Source: Typha latifolia
Taxonomy: Eukaryota; Streptophyta; Magnoliopsida; Poales; Typhaceae
Length of the DNA stretch: 64,000 nt
NCBI GenBank assembly: GCA_019914945.1
Contig: CM034105.1
Span: forward strand, 3,100,001-3,164,000
Reading direction: 5' to 3'
The notes beneath the pieces were generated by a model. That model was not told the DNA's origin. It was given only the letters and a program-made list of their open reading frames with translations, and ran no database searches. Position 1 is the first letter of the stretch. Each line of letters opens with the position of its first letter. Shown one piece after another: positions 32,454 to 46,400 of this stretch. Made by a program: the position numbers and the translations under genes.

Positions 32454-35400
32454 TTGTTAATTGCCATTGTTTAATTTAGTTTGTTTCAAGGGATTATAGA
32501 ATTTAGTTAATCACATACGCAAATAAGTTTCTTGTCTATATAACAAAATATTAGAAACTATAGCAACAACCTTTTACTTATTTAGATGAGAATTTTTTTT
32601 TAAGAAATAACTTTTTCCTTTCTCACTAAAAACAGTCTTTTAACCGCGATATAACAATAAAATAAATTTACGAAATGTTAGGACGAACTTTTACTTATGT
32701 TACTATAGCCGGTATACGTTTTTTTTTTTACATTTATTATTAGACGTCAAGACACATATTTATGAGTGCTGAGAGAAAGAAATATATTAACTAGCATAAA
32801 TAATCCTCTGCATAAATACTTTAGCCCACAATTGTAAATTGAACCTGTATATATTGCTTGGCTAACATTTATTCGCGTCAGGAAAAAATTATTGACCAAT
32901 ATTTCAAATTCTAATAACTTACTAATTAACAAAGTGATAAAAATAATAGAAAAATTATTTATAACTAATCAATGTTTTGACTGTGATTTGCATAACTTCA
33001 AATAAAATATAACAAAATTGTTGGTTCCACGATATCCATATAATATAGTTATATATCTATAATTGTGGTTCACACACACACACACACACATATATATAGT
33101 TTGCATCAAATGTCCCTCAATTTTATGCCCACATACACTTAAACAACCTTGTCGTCCATGAATACAATGATAAAGTAAGGCTTAGCTACCTTTTTCTTAC
33201 TCCTTTTTTCACAATACTTTCTCTCATATTTGACCATTCCTCTTGAAAAGAGAAGAGCAAAAAAAAAAAAGAATCTCTCACTATTGTCTTCCATGGAGAA
33301 AGTTTTTCAAATTAGACAATCACAATGATCTAAGTCAAAAGACATCAGCCTTATCTACTATGAGCGTCTATTTTATCTCAATACTAGAGTACCCACCTGA
33401 TAAGAAGCTAAGCATGAATATAATTAATTTATTACTTTGTTTTAATATTATTGTTATTTGTTTAAGTTACGTTTTATTCTATTGTATATGTCAATTTATA
33501 TAAGAGAAGTCTAACTAGATTTGAAATTTACAGTGAACCTAACTTTTTCCACTGCTCTTAGTATTTTTTAATTTCTTTCAAGCTCTAAAAGAAAATTACT
33601 ATAAAGGTTGGCGTGCAAGTATTTATCCAAATTCTATATCACTTAGTCACTCGTGCTTTATTTTAGGACACAGTGGCCCACAATTGCATCTCCTGCGTAA
33701 ATCCTCCAGTATATGTTTAGTGGTCTTTAAGTGGTTAATCTTTATATCACAGCCTCTGGTGAAGTGGTCAGCGCTTGTGACAAAAACCTTGCAATTTTAC
33801 CAGTATTCGCTTGCTCGTACTGTCAGAATTCCGAAGGTTTCAAGCTTCTCAGCTTTGATTGGGTGCAGTAGAAAGGTGGGGTAGAAGTGAATTTAACTTA
33901 TTTTATGTTGTTGTGCAATTTGAGGATTATGAACATGCCTAAGTAGTACTAAGCACTGATTATTATCAAGTTTAGATCCGATCAGGGAAGTAAACGAATA
34001 GTTTGTTTCATGTGGGCAGATTAAAAAAATTACTCTAGAGGTTGCAACCAGTAGAAGCTGTTCATGGTGTCAGACTTACAAACTGTTTCTCTGCATGTAT
34101 CCATGTCTGAAAGAATCCTTTAATAACTCTGCCAGCTGCTTGTCATTTCATTGTTGTTAAATATCCATTTCACATATACTTTCCGGTGGCAGAAACAAAT
34201 GCAATTAATGAAATAAGCAGCTGGAATCTCTCCTTCACTGTGTTGGTTTAGATTTGCCAGTGTGGGAGATCTGTTAGATTCTGGCACAAGTGGGAGATGA
34301 AGCATTTGATATCCACTTAAGCGTTTTGTACTTTACAAAGTAATGGGCATTAAAATTGCTCAGAGAAGCTGGGTCTAGATTTGCAGAGGAGTGTTGTAAA
34401 AGTAGTAACATTAGTAGACTTTCAATTCATTAATCCTAAACAGAATCTCTTAGTTCTTGACGTACATTTGCATCTCACCAAACTTGAGATAGGAGAATAG
34501 CCTTTGGAAGCTATCCTTAGTTCTAAATGGAAGCTGCGTATCTTTTTCTTAGTCTCCATCAAGTACCAGGGCAGAACATAGATCCACACAATTACAAACT
34601 AATTACTTGTTATTTATTGCTAAACTAGTTAACTAGCCACAACCTATATATTACTTTCCCTAATGTTTGAGTTCTCTCACAAGGCGAAGTAACACTATTT
34701 ATATGGTTATTAGAAGAATTTCTTTGCGATTAGTTACGAAATCATGAATGGTCGACGAGGAGTACTCTATTAAACGTTTCTGCATGCACTGGACATCCTT
34801 GTAAGTACTAAACTTTAATATTTAACTGTCTAATAGGGCAACTAAAGGATTTTTTTTGTACAAATGAGGGAGATGATGACGTTAGTACAGTTTACTGGAG
34901 ATGCAATATGTAAAGCTAAAGAATTTATTTGATAAGTGGTTTAATATGTAAGATTGTAAGGCTAAAGAAGCAAGTACCTGGATATCTCGATAATCTGGGT
35001 AATGGATACCAACTAAATTGTAGGCCAACACACACAATCTCTCAAATTGTAGAAAATAGATGGAGCAATATAATTTAAATGGATGCAATTAGAACTATCG
35101 AATATGAGTGATCGATATATTATCGCGCATCCAACTACATTAATCTGTGCACCAAAAATAGGGTAGTAAGTGCAATTCTTGTACTTGCTCATCTCTGTGA
35201 ATCTTCTATTAGTTAATATGGCAGGGGAACGATTCAATAATAACTCAAAGAAACTGGCATTAATTTGCACATATCATGTCACGCAATACTTGAAGGAAGA
35301 GATATGAGCTGCAAAATCTAGCTGGCTCGTATCTTTCTTTGAATCGGAAGTAAAGACCCATTAAAGTAGCATCCATTTATGTCCCATTTACAAATAACCA

Positions 35401-35663
35401 GTGCTTCATTTATTCCCATTAATTTGCTTAGATACAAAATCTTCTGAGTCAATGAGACATTAAATCCCATTATGGTGGAGCAGGTCATTCTACTATAATC
35501 ATCTTCCACAGCTTAACAAAAATTTTGGGCTCTTTTTTTCTTCCAGAATTAAAGAGTTCTGCTCTGGTATTAAAGCAAACCATCAACTCCCCTCGTTATA
35601 TAATGGCAGTGAGTTAACCTCTCTGTTGCTAAACTTGGCGTAGCTTTGTATTCAACTGCAGAG
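32454..35663. other. intergenic spacer between SDR gene 3 and the GIR1-like gene
   Basis: AT-rich; contains a (CA)n tract (33071-33090) and short ORFs without domains. I see no gene, tRNA or clear transposon. The last 100 bp are the GIR1-like promoter and 5' UTR. Confidence 0.6.
35597..35603 (+). promoter_or_regulatory. TATA box of the GIR1-like gene
   Basis: TATATAA 61 bp upstream of the ATG, in a position that allows a short 5' UTR. Inferred from sequence only. Confidence 0.5.
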
Positions 35664-36011
35664 ATGAGCGGAGATATTGGAAAGAGCCCAAAGTTGGAGC
35701 TAAGGCTTAACTTACCAAGAGCAACAAGAGAGGGACCTTCGACGAGGGCCGTGGCCCACGACGATGACATGTCGCCGTCGTCGATTTCGGGGACGACGTC
35801 TCCCCCCAGCTCGTGCGTGTCGTCGGAGGACGAACAGAAGCAGTCGTCGAGCAGCCCGGAGGCGACGTCGATGCTGCTGGTTGGCTGCCCAAGGTGTTTG
35901 ATGTATGTGATGCTCTGTGAGAAGGATCCCAAGTGCCCCAAGTGCAAGAGCACTGTGCTCGTCGATTTCCAACGTGAGAATATCAGTAGGAGCAAGAGTA
36001 CGAAGAGCTAA
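35664..36011 (+). CDS. GL2-interacting-repressor (GIR1/2)-like small EAR-motif protein
   Basis: A small intronless protein of 115 residues in the plant family that includes GIR1 and GIR2, adaptors between homeodomain factors and the TOPLESS corepressor in root-hair and trichome control. It has an LxLxL-type EAR motif (LELRLNL, residues 11-17), a serine-rich middle (SPPSSCVSSED) and the highly conserved C-terminal block TSMLLVGCPRCLMYVMLCEK followed by DPKCPKCKSTVLVDF, with paired CxxC motifs that look like a zinc ribbon. An ATG six codons upstream (35646) is in frame, but MSGDIGK matches the family start better. The target pathway in this species is an inference. Confidence 0.86.
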   Translation: MSGDIGKSPKLELRLNLPRATREGPSTRAVAHDDDMSPSSISGTTSPPSSCVSSEDEQKQSSSSPEATSMLLVGCPRCLMYVMLCEKDPKCPKCKSTVLVDFQRENISRSKSTKS

Positions 36012-38127
36012 AGATAATCTTGTTGATGCTGGCGTTAAATGTTAATCCCATGTTTAATTAGGCAAAAGTTGTCTAATTCTATGTGTGCTGCTGCATGTCA
36101 GATGATGAGCAACAATTCATACCCACTTTCTTCTCTCACTTTTCCTCTTGAATGCATGGATATATGATATATATATCCCTAATGGCATGCTCCATTAAGG
36201 CCTTTTGGAACCCTCTTCCTTAATAAAAATTTCTAGTTCTTCCCTTGTAGAAAACAGAGCATATACAGTTAAAGGGGAAGGCAAACAAATTTTTGCATAA
36301 AAAACTGAATGAAATCTTCTTCATTCAAATTGGGGGGTGATTGTAAAAGAGGCAGCTATTAGTGATCGTAACTTAACTAGTTGGAGACTTAAAAAAAAAA
36401 CTAAATCAAGCTCTTGATGGATTTTTTTTTTATAGATCAAAAGGTCGTAGTCTAATTATAGGTTAAATTATCTCATATATAGGTTAAATAATTATATCAA
36501 CCTTCTAAGAAAATAAATCATAATAAGATTATAAATATATATATATATATATTATGAATTTTTACATATGTATACAGTGTTTTAAAAAGTTCAGAGTATA
36601 TCTATAAACGGGTCAAACCAAAATATACTACTTTTTTATTTTATCCAAATCAAATTGAAAAAAAATCACTAAATATTAACTCTAATATTTATTAGAAATA
36701 TTAAATGTATGACTTTTGTCGTATGATGATATAACTCAATTATTAAGCTACAATGTTGATCGAGCTCTTCATAATTACCTTGGCGTTTTTTTAAAGTTTA
36801 TCTTCATTTAATTAAACACTTACGAAGCGTGTTTGACTGGAAGTTTCTTTCCTGCTTTCCACGCCTGAGTTGATTAGAGCACTAGAAGAGTATAATAAAA
36901 CACAAGCTAACAAAGGTTTTTCTTGGTCTTTCCCTTAAGTCCAGTCAACTCAATTAGTGCACAAAGACAGCCAATATGGACAATTATTAGTCAATTATGG
37001 ACTCTCGGAATCTTGATGTGACCCTAACGACATCTATACGTTTGAAAAAGTCAGCGTACACGAGAGTTAGAGAGCCTTAAAATATTTATTTACACTAACA
37101 TGACATGGAATTGATTGATGTGTACACGAGAGCGTACACGAGAGTTCCGACTCAATCAAATCATCTAACGGGACATTGGGCTCGGATTCGAACAGTGGAT
37201 TGGTTTTTCTACTATGTTCGAACGACCTTCGGAGACGTTTAAACACACGATAACGCCAATTCAATTAGAATTATTTTAAATAATTTATTGAGTTAGGCTA
37301 GCTTTGAAAATAGTTGGATAGCAACCTAATCAAGTATCGTTTCTATTAGCTACCTCTTGTCTTTTTCAATCTCGCCCTTTTTTTGTTCTTTATTATTACC
37401 CTCTTCTTCCCCAATGCCGATCACCATCCATCGGGCTTTATAACTCGTCTTAGCTAGAGACATCTTTGACCAATATTTTTTTTTTTAATTTTTAACTGTT
37501 GTGATAATTGTTTTACTTTTGTTTAAAATAAAATAATTATTTTATATTTTAGATGTTGCTTGAGTTGAAGTATTATAAAAGATGAGCAAAAAATTATTAA
37601 AAAATAATTAAATTAAAAAAATAGAATAATTCAGGGATGCAAGTGTAAGTGTAATGATCCAAAATACAGAAACAAAATCTAAGAAGCCGGGTCAGTGACT
37701 CACTGTACTGCATGAAAGTGTTGAAAGCCTACCAAGAAGACCGAAACCGGTCAAACTTCATCGCCAACGCTCCCACTCTTTATCTTTCCCAACTCGAACA
37801 CGGCAAGCCGACGTCACATTAAAAAACACGCGCACGCTTCACACGTGGGTGCAGACTCCCCAATCTCTTCCGTTACTGGTCCTAAGTCCTAACCCCACCC
37901 CACCAGCGGTCAGGATCGTCTCGGCGCGAATCTTAAAGAACGCCATCGTCGGCCCCACGTGCCGGAGAAGGGAACCGGAAGCCGCCTCGTGGCAACTGAA
38001 GGAGACCACGTCTTCTCCTCCTCCTCCTTCCCCGAAGCATCTCCGCTTCTCCCACTATATAAATCCTCGCCGCTCTTTTTCCTCCCCACCTCGTCAATAA
38101 CCGAAAACCCGTCGGAATATAAAGAGG
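36012..38127. other. intergenic spacer between the GIR1-like and CAF1 genes
   Basis: AT-rich. A patch at 37040-37250 has repeated gcgtacacgagagtt (37055 and 37132) and TTCGAAC-type motifs like those in the LTR. GC content rises from about 37800 into the CAF1 promoter and 5' UTR. No gene. Confidence 0.6.
38056..38064 (+). promoter_or_regulatory. TATA box of the CAF1 gene
   Basis: TATATAAAT in a GC-rich context, 72 bp before the ATG at 38128. It fits transcription start around 38085-38095 with a short leader. Confidence 0.6.
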
Positions 38128-38913
38128 ATGCCTAGTCCGGTCCAGATCCGGTCCGTTTGGGCCGATAACCTCGAGTCCGAGTTCGACCTGATCCGGTCCG
38201 TCATCGACCGCTTCCCCTTCGCCGCCATGGACACTGAGTTCCCTGGCGTCATCTTTCGCCCGAAGAAGCATCCCTTTCTCCTCTCCCCTTCCGATCGTTA
38301 TGCCCTCCTCAAGTCCAACGTCGACGCCCTCAAGCTCATCCAGGTCGGCCTCACCCTCTCTGACGCCGACGGCAACCTCTGCTACGTCTGGGAGTTCAAC
38401 TTCCGCGAGTTCGACCCCCGCCGCGACCGCCACGCACCGGACTCGATCGAGCTCCTCAAGTCCACCGGCATCGACTTCGACAGGAACCGAGCCAGAGGGA
38501 TCGACTCTCGCCGGTTCGCCGAGTTGATGATATCCTCGGGATTGGTATGCAACGGCTCGTCGGTGACTTGGGTTACCTTCCACAGCGCGTACGACTTCGC
38601 CTATCTCGTAAAAATCCTAACTTGTCGCAGATTACCCAAGAATCTGGGGGAATTCTTGGGCTCGGTGAGGGTTTTCTTCGGGGACAGGGTGTTCGACATG
38701 AAGCACATGATCGCCTACTGCGATGGTTTGTACGGGGGATTGGAACGGGTAGCGACCACGCTGCGGGTCGATCGGGCGGCGGGGAGATGCCACCAGGCCG
38801 GATCCGACAGCCTACTGACCTGGCAGGCTTTCAAGAGGATGAAGGAGATCTTCTTCCTGAAGGATGGTGGGGAGAGGCATGCCGGAGTTCTCTATGGATT
38901 AGAAGTTTGCTAA
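38128..38913 (+). CDS. CAF1: CCR4-NOT deadenylase subunit CAF1 (POP2 family)
   Basis: A DEDD-type 3'-5' exoribonuclease that shortens mRNA poly(A) tails in the CCR4-NOT complex. Single exon, 261 residues, the usual length of the intronless plant CAF1 group. The catalytic set is complete: Asp35 and Glu37 in MDTEFPG, Asp156 in HSAYDFAYL, and His222 and Asp227 in [11 protein letters not shown]. VRxVWADNLE-type N-terminus is seen as [13 protein letters not shown]. The coding sequence is strongly GC-rich and has a TATA promoter, features typical of the stress-inducible CAF1 genes; that regulation is inferred. A 216-residue ORF on the opposite strand is a by-product of the codon bias. Confidence 0.96.
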   Translation: MPSPVQIRSVWADNLESEFDLIRSVIDRFPFAAMDTEFPGVIFRPKKHPFLLSPSDRYALLKSNVDALKLIQVGLTLSDADGNLCYVWEFNFREFDPRRDRHAPDSIELLKSTGIDFDRNRARGIDSRRFAELMISSGLVCNGSSVTWVTFHSAYDFAYLVKILTCRRLPKNLGEFLGSVRVFFGDRVFDMKHMIAYCDGLYGGLERVATTLRVDRAAGRCHQAGSDSLLTWQAFKRMKEIFFLKDGGERHAGVLYGLEVC

Positions 38914-41900
38914 CAATGCAGCAAAAGAAATAAAGAAAGAAAGATTTCATAATTCTTTGATTGAATTCTATCCTGGAGAATTCTGTGTATAGAATTTGTT
39001 AATGAATGGAAAGAAGAAGTCAGATGGCTAATTCTACAGCTTTTAACTTATCTTGTTTTGTATCCTTGATACATAGAAGCAGAATTTGCTCCAAATCTTT
39101 CTTTTTTTCCCTCTTACATACTGATACATTTTGCGAGCACAACCAAAGGCATTTAACCACACGAACCCTCCTACAACGAGAAAACGCCGAGAGCTAGCTA
39201 GTAATCTATCCTCCTCTTAGTTGCCAATCAGATATCAATTTCTAACAGCTTGCTATCATCTTATTATGTTACAGTCTCATTCCATTTCCATTTGGCATAT
39301 CGTGTCAAAATTGCTGGAATCAATGCCCTGTTTGCACGCAGATTGAACATACAACTAGCTAGATAAAAGATCTATTGAAGCGTAGCAAATCTTTCACCCA
39401 ATGTTACTATAATCTGTGGACTGTCTTGTCAAGCTTTAACCAATCACTGGCACAATCTCAAGTAAATTTTCCTTTAGCTAAAAAGTTTACTTTCTTTTAG
39501 GTTTCTCACCAGTGTCTTATCACTTTTCAGCTGCTCTATGGATGATAGTGTGAAAGATGGTGAATGCTAACTGAGAATCTTTGCTTTTGCTCCATCAAGC
39601 CAATTGCTAAGATCTTTGCTTTCCCCAATAATTTTGAACGTACTAACTTTAGAGTGGCAACAACTATATATCATCATAATATGTGTGGTAAAGAATAATT
39701 CATCCTTACCTAGTTTGGAGTTTTTCTAGCTTTTATTCATGGTACAAGATAGATGCATAAACCTTCTTTTTTTTTAATCAAGACATGGATCGAATGAGTG
39801 ATTTCGACTATTCCAACTAGACCTTCATTTAAAGGCTTAGATTCAAATAATTCATGATTCTAGGAATAAGAAAATTTTATTTTATCAGAAAGGAAACAGG
39901 TGAGCCCCCCATGAAAGTAAGATCATCAAATAATCATGGAACTTTATGCAACCCAATACAAGTCAGTGGTTAAGGCTTCACATCAGAATCAAACTGATCT
40001 TAATGATAGACAACAAACCTAATCAGCTTTCCCTCAAGGAACATGGGATTGAAATTGACACTTGCTTTGGCCATCATTAATGTCATTTGATCACAAAAAG
40101 GAAACCTCTACCAATCCATCAAAACTTTAAAATTAAATTCATGCCTCCTAACCAAAGAGCTCACACTATAATCTATTTGAGTTTTAGTATCTTGCCTCAT
40201 ACTGGCTAGGTTAGGAATCAAGCATGAGTTGTAAACAGTGCATGTGCATATGAGAGGCATGACAGACACCTTTAGACAATCAATTAGTTGACATGGTCCA
40301 CAGGAGATCATAATGAGATATACTATTGAGACATGTTTGAATTATTAGATCCCGTACCTTTGGACTACTGTATACTAAGCTTTTGGTCAGAGAAATAGGT
40401 AACTCTTTGTTCTTTTCCCTCTTGTTCTTTGGTTTGACTATTAACAACTCCGGGAACCTGAAAGCACACAAGAAGTAGTAGGCGAGTAAATATATTAGCT
40501 GGTGTGATGTCCAATCTCCTTGCTGCTTATATGAACAGTAACTGGAGCTACATGGACAAGAACAGTGGGCCCTAGAAAGAGTCATTCATCACAGGGGGAT
40601 ACTGTGGTGATATGGATCTGTTTGACAGGATCTCTATAATGGTAGAAGACAAGGGTGGCCTCGTTGCTCTTTTGGGACCTTTTGTTTGCCAGGGTTTGGT
40701 CTTATGTGGGTGAGGAGCAAAATGGCCTTGATGAACAAACATCATTTGATAAAAAGTGTGTGTCTTGAGACTCTACTTCGATGTGCAAACAGTTTCTTCT
40801 CAGTTTTTATTTTTTATTTTTTTTATTATGATGTCTGCGGCATGCATCTCAGTATATAATTTCAAGCACAAATTACCCTCTACATTATATAGTTTTATCC
40901 GATATCAACTTACTTTATATATTTTAAACTTAAGCCCTTAAATTTTAGAGATCTGTAGTAATTTGACACCGCTATATACCTTTTTGTTATTAATAAGGTA
41001 ATTTATCCTAAGCTCATGCACGTTTCATCTAAGACATCATGTATTTGTGATAAAGGATAACATTGAGTTGGTAGTAATCCACATAAATGAGCCCAAATTT
41101 ATCATGAGTAAGTGCAAGTGAATTTATGTGGCAAGGCTCATTCATGACAAACTGTAGAAGAGGTGCAAGTCCAGTTCACGTGGTGGTATTTTGCTCTGAA
41201 GACGTAATTGGCAACCTCTTCCTAAATAAATGTTTCTTAAATGGAGGTCACGAATGAGTGAAGAATGTGACACATTCCTTGAAATTTAGGAGCTTTGCAT
41301 ATGCTACGTCCAATCCATAACAGTGAAACGAAGAAGACGACATCAATGAGATAGGCCTTAGGGGAGAGGTGGCGAATATATTATATATATACATATATTA
41401 TTAAAGAGGAGCAACACTTGGGAGTGAAGCAATAAATCCTATCTCGTGTCCCGTCACATTTGTATAAATGCTCGGAGAATTAAGTGACAAGCTTCAATCT
41501 GGGTTAAGGAATTGGGTCACAAAAACGGATGGAATTCTATAATATTTTGAACATTAACTTTCTAAGGACAACCATGCACGAATTGATCTCTCTTTTTTTG
41601 CCCCTTAACGCATGCATTAATTGGTCTTCCACAATGCTATATAATATAATAGTGTCATAGGCATACTCACAAGTCACAATACTCTCCAAGTTTTTTGAAT
41701 GTTTCCTTCAACTATTCATGACTTGTGTTCACCGAATAATAAATGATTCAATAGTTGATGGAGAATTTATAAATACATATAAATTACAATTTACCTGTCG
41801 GATTGCCTTGCATTTTAAATTTAATTAGAAATTCTAGCTTTCTGCAATTTAATATTCTCTAAAGTGAAAAATTGGATAGCACAGATCAAATTGTTAGGGG

Positions 41901-42784
41901 TTCAAACACGATGTAAAAAATATTATATATGACTGGATCGCAACCGAATATATTGGAGTTAGCCAATTGTAATCCATTTCTACGAGAGAGTGGACCAATT
42001 ATAAAACCTAATTATCTTAGCAAATATGGGTCTAAATTTCTTATGTACTAAGAACAATTGGCCTTGCGGAGCAATAGTTTATTAGCATCTAAATGATTAT
42101 AATATAAGTTTGATACGCAGGAGAGATGAAAGATAAAAGCAACAGGCTTCTTAACGCAAATCTCATACTTAAACAATATTAAGTAAAACCATAAACAAGG
42201 ACATCGGATTAAACCCGAGGGCACCTAGAATTATAAAAAGAAAAGTACGACGATATTATTAAAAAGAGATAAGGTGATGCCATTTGGGAAAGTGCTACAC
42301 CAATATAAGACCAAAATGAGGAGACCAAACTAACATGCAATATCCATGAAAGTGAGAAAGCAACTAATCAAGCGAAACCCCCCTCCCCTTCTGAAGCATG
42401 ACAGACAAACAGATTCATAAAAATTGCACCCTTGCATGTTGTTAGCAAACAAAGATGAGCATTCCAAATCCTATGAATCCCCCACCTCCCAAAATCCTTT
42501 TCTTTCTTTTTCCAACCTCAACCACTCTACCCCTCATCTATTCAATACTCTCCTTGCCCCCCCTATCCGACCTGTATTTATTGCCCACACATGCAACTGT
42601 GACCCCACTGTCTACATGATCCCCTTTCCCTCCCCCTTTCTTCCCTCCTACCTCTTCCTTCTTTTTAAAAAAAAAAAAGAAACCCCACAAAACCAGACCT
42701 AATAATCACCTCTCCCCTCTCCTTTAAAAAGCCGGCTCTCATCCGAGAACCAGCAAAGGTACGTACCACTTTCCAGACATCCAA
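38914..42784. other. intergenic spacer between CAF1 and OVATE gene 1
   Basis: AT-rich, with only short ORFs without recognisable domains. The last 350 bp, C-rich and leading to 42784, form the probable promoter and leader of OVATE gene 1. I see no RNA gene or transposon. Confidence 0.6.
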
Positions 42785-43411
42785 ATGGTTAAGAAGCTTG
42801 GGCTGGCCTCTCTCTTCTATAAGAGTACTAGGGAGAACTCCAGCGGAGAGGACAAACTCTACAAGACCATGAACTCGGCCTACGTCGACTCGGCCGAGTC
42901 GTGCTTCTCCAACTCGTCCGCGCTAGACTCGGAGAGCTTCTCCACGGTCTCCGAGGCGTCGGGGGCAGACCCGGTCGAGGCGGTCATACGCGGCCTGCGC
43001 TCGGACCGGCTCTTCTTCGAGCCGGGAGCCAAGACGAGCTCGATCGTGGAGAGGGCGGCGGCGGCGGCGGCCGAGCCGGACGGGATTGGGTTCGAGGGCG
43101 GCGTGGCCATGGCAGTCGACTCGGACGACCCGTACATGGACTTCAGGGCGTCCATGGAGGAGATGGTGGTGGCCCACGGGGTGAAGGACTGGGATTGGCT
43201 GGAGGAGATGCTCGGGTGGTATTTGAGAGCCAATGGGAAGACGACACACGGGTTGATCGTGGGGGCCTTTGTGGATTTGCTTGTTGGTCTTGCGTCTCGC
43301 TCTTCCAATAGCTTGTGTTCTTCTTTTGCGTCTAAGGTTGAGGAGGAGGAGGAAGAGGAGTCGTCCTCTTTTGGTTTTGAGATTGTGGAAGAGGGAAGAG
43401 ATGTGAAATAA
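42785..43411 (+). CDS. OVATE family protein 1 (transcriptional repressor)
   Basis: A plant-specific repressor controlling organ shape through KNOX/BELL and TRM interactions. Single exon, 208 residues, GC-rich. The N-terminus is basic (MVKKLGLASLFYK), followed by a serine/acidic region and an alanine run. The OVATE domain lies at about residues 107-170, starting VAMAVDSDDPYMDFRASMEE and continuing VKDWDWLEEMLGWYLRAN to LIVGAFVDLLVGL. An acidic tail with a polyglutamate run follows the domain. The short N-terminus and the variant DWDWLEEMLGWYL resemble the OFP13/15/16/18 side of the family; this subgroup call is tentative. Confidence 0.94.
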   Translation: MVKKLGLASLFYKSTRENSSGEDKLYKTMNSAYVDSAESCFSNSSALDSESFSTVSEASGADPVEAVIRGLRSDRLFFEPGAKTSSIVERAAAAAAEPDGIGFEGGVAMAVDSDDPYMDFRASMEEMVVAHGVKDWDWLEEMLGWYLRANGKTTHGLIVGAFVDLLVGLASRSSNSLCSSFASKVEEEEEEESSSFGFEIVEEGRDVK

Positions 43412-46400
43412 TGTTAATTTAGTTAATCCATGAGAGAGAGTTATAATGTATATTGGTAGGTAGGTAGGTTACATTTCAAAGATGCATCGATCAGTACACA
43501 AACTTTATATTTTTATCTTTAAGGTACATAAACTCTTGATATATTCTTGTTTTGAGATAGCAATTTTTAGAGTAACTGACTGAGATTAGCAAGTCACTAT
43601 TTGGTTTTTAATAAGGAGGCCAAATTGAGATAAAGATTACCCACTCTTGTATATGTACTCCTATTATAAATAGGTTTTGAATGCTACTTCAGGGGGGGAG
43701 GTAAACTTTTATTGAAGTTATCAAAATTTTATCAAACATAGATAACTTCTCTCTGTCCAGTATTGACATTGTTCTTATCCGGCAATGGAATATGACATAT
43801 CTGTATTTCAGTTCTTCCCTTTCCTAGGAAGAGAGAGGGATGCAAAATTTGGCAGAGAAATTTGATTAGATCCTAGTAAACGCAACGAGGCAATCTGGTA
43901 AATGTGTAGGATTGCAAATGGGTAGAAAAGAATTCGACCCTTATCTAGTTTCATATCCAAGTTTTAGTTTTTTTTCTTTTAAGAAATAATAATTTAAAAA
44001 ATAAATATAGATATATCTAATATGTAGTCCATATAGGAACTAAGCCGATATGATATGTAAATTCACTATATTTTTTTTTATATTTTTTCGTATCCAATAT
44101 ATATATATATATGTGTGTATATTTAAGAATAATTATACTTAAATTTTCTGAATTATTATTTATTTTCATATACCCCTCATTTATTTTTATTGATACATTG
44201 ACTCCCTTACCAATGTAAAATCTTCAACAAAAATTCTATTAAAAAAATATTGTGTGACTATATGTTATAAATTTAGTAACTAGAAAATGTTTCACTATTT
44301 CTTTATAAAAAAAGAACGAAAAAAATAGTGAAAGAAAGTAAAGTAAATCAATTATTTGATATATTTTTTTGTTAGAGAGGTCAAATTCGATATTCAAATT
44401 TTATATCTACGCTTGCAGTAGCTTAGTGGCCGGAGCTTAGTAACTCACTACAAGAGTTACTAAGTTTAAATCTTCATAGAAATTGAAATTAATATGTTTA
44501 TAAATTTTCTATCATGAGTATGATTTAAATTTTATTGTGATAGGTTATTGGTTTATGGCTTGTGATCAAAATTTTTTTTTAAAAACAAAAAAAAAATCAT
44601 ATCTCCATTTAACGGCCTTTCAGTAATAAGGATGGCAGAATTGTCTCTTTCTAGTGCACGAATGCCCACATAAGTAGTGGACCAAATGGTGAAATTTAGA
44701 TAACAACGCAAGTGGTCCAAATTTATTGCAGGGGAATCTCAACATCTACTGGGGCAGAGCCTGTAGCAAAATTTTATTTAGCATCCTCCCAGTTTACTAC
44801 TACGAACAGTACCCTCCCATGTATTTGTTTTACCATCCACAACTAGTTTTGTCAAGTGTGAGCCTCCATTTACGCAGATTTACGTAGCATTGGAGGATTT
44901 TAATCGTGCTTGAATGATTAAGATTATGGGATGTTTTAATGACATAAAGAGGGTTAGTATATTTGTTTTTTACTTTCGCTGCATTGAGTAACTTTAAAAG
45001 GAGAAGCCCTCTAATTCCGATCTGGAGTCACGGATGAGGATAGTGGAAGGTCACAAGGTTGAAGTGAGTATGGAGATAATTAGTGAGGAGTAATTGTCTT
45101 CTCGGTAGGCTTTAATGGTTAATAATAAATTCCTTGTGACCAATACTACTACTACTACTACTACTACTGTTACTTATATATATATATATATATATAATTC
45201 GCCATCATCATCGTCATGTTGTGCCCGTGACTGGCTACGCCAGTCATAATTGACCTACGCTGCCCGTGGGTTCGCGGCGTCGTCTTAAACGGAAGCCAAT
45301 TCCTCCTCACCTCTGTGCTGACGTGTCAGGTTTCTCCCCCACAGGACGCTTGGGGGGTAATTGGATTGGACGTCTCACCGATTTTAAGATTTCTTTTCTC
45401 TTTTTTGCATACAATACCCTTCAATAACCTCTCATTTACTTATACGCCCCTCTAAAATTAATATTTGTATTTTTTTTCACGTGTATATGTTTAGAAACTT
45501 TATTATTATTTTTTCTCCCGTGAAGTTTAGTAACCTGCTAATAATTCTAAATTACATAATTTCTCTTAGTTGACTATATTTTTATTTTTATTTTATATGA
45601 AATTATTAAAACTTCAATTTTAATAGTAACTACACAAATAACATATATATATATATATATATTTTTTTTAAAAAAAAAGTTGTGGGCTCTTCAGGATTAG
45701 TTCGTTTCTTTGGAGTTTGGGCCCAAACTCGGATTGATTTAGTATGAAGCAGTTCCAAGTTTTTGCTGAAGCTCATCTTAGGTTTTATGTCATGTTAATC
45801 TCTATTAAATATTAATACCTCACATATTTCTCTCTCCTATAAGCAAGAGGCAGGAGGGGATTTATACATCTCCAAAAGAATTCATATCTCTATTTTCCAT
45901 TTCTCAACTCAGTGTTCATTGGATGGCGTTGCTTTTACCCTCGTATGTCACTGCTATTCACACGGGTTGGCTGCTCAAGCTCAAGCTCATGCTCATGAGT
46001 CATGACTTAGCAACTTGGGAAGCATGGCATCAACTTCGAAGATAGACACATACATGAATGACTATATATATAGCTAGCTGCAGCCGTTGCGTGCACCCTT
46101 ACCCACCTAGCTAGAATAGTTTTGATGGTGAAAGATTCACCACACGTTTGTACTTGCATTATTCTTACTGCACCCCCAAGACTTAAGAAGAAGGCTTCCC
46201 AATCTAAGACGTCACATCTAATCTTTTTTGTCTTTCCTATATGCATGAACAGTACTGCAACAACAGACAGTCTTTTTGCTGATCTTCTGTATATATAGTA
46301 GGAAACAACTCTTGTTTATTATATATAGTTTTTGACCATTTTAGTTATGCTAATCAAATATTATATCTACCTAAGTGAGTTCTAAACTTATCTAGCGACG

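Noticed and set aside
37933..38583. 216-residue minus-strand ORF opposite CAF1
   Set aside because: Overlaps the complete CAF1 gene, low-complexity Arg/Gly/Glu content caused by GC-rich codon bias.
42880..43311. Long ORFs in other frames within OVATE gene 1
   Set aside because: By-products of GC-rich coding sequence; the OVATE frame explains the region.
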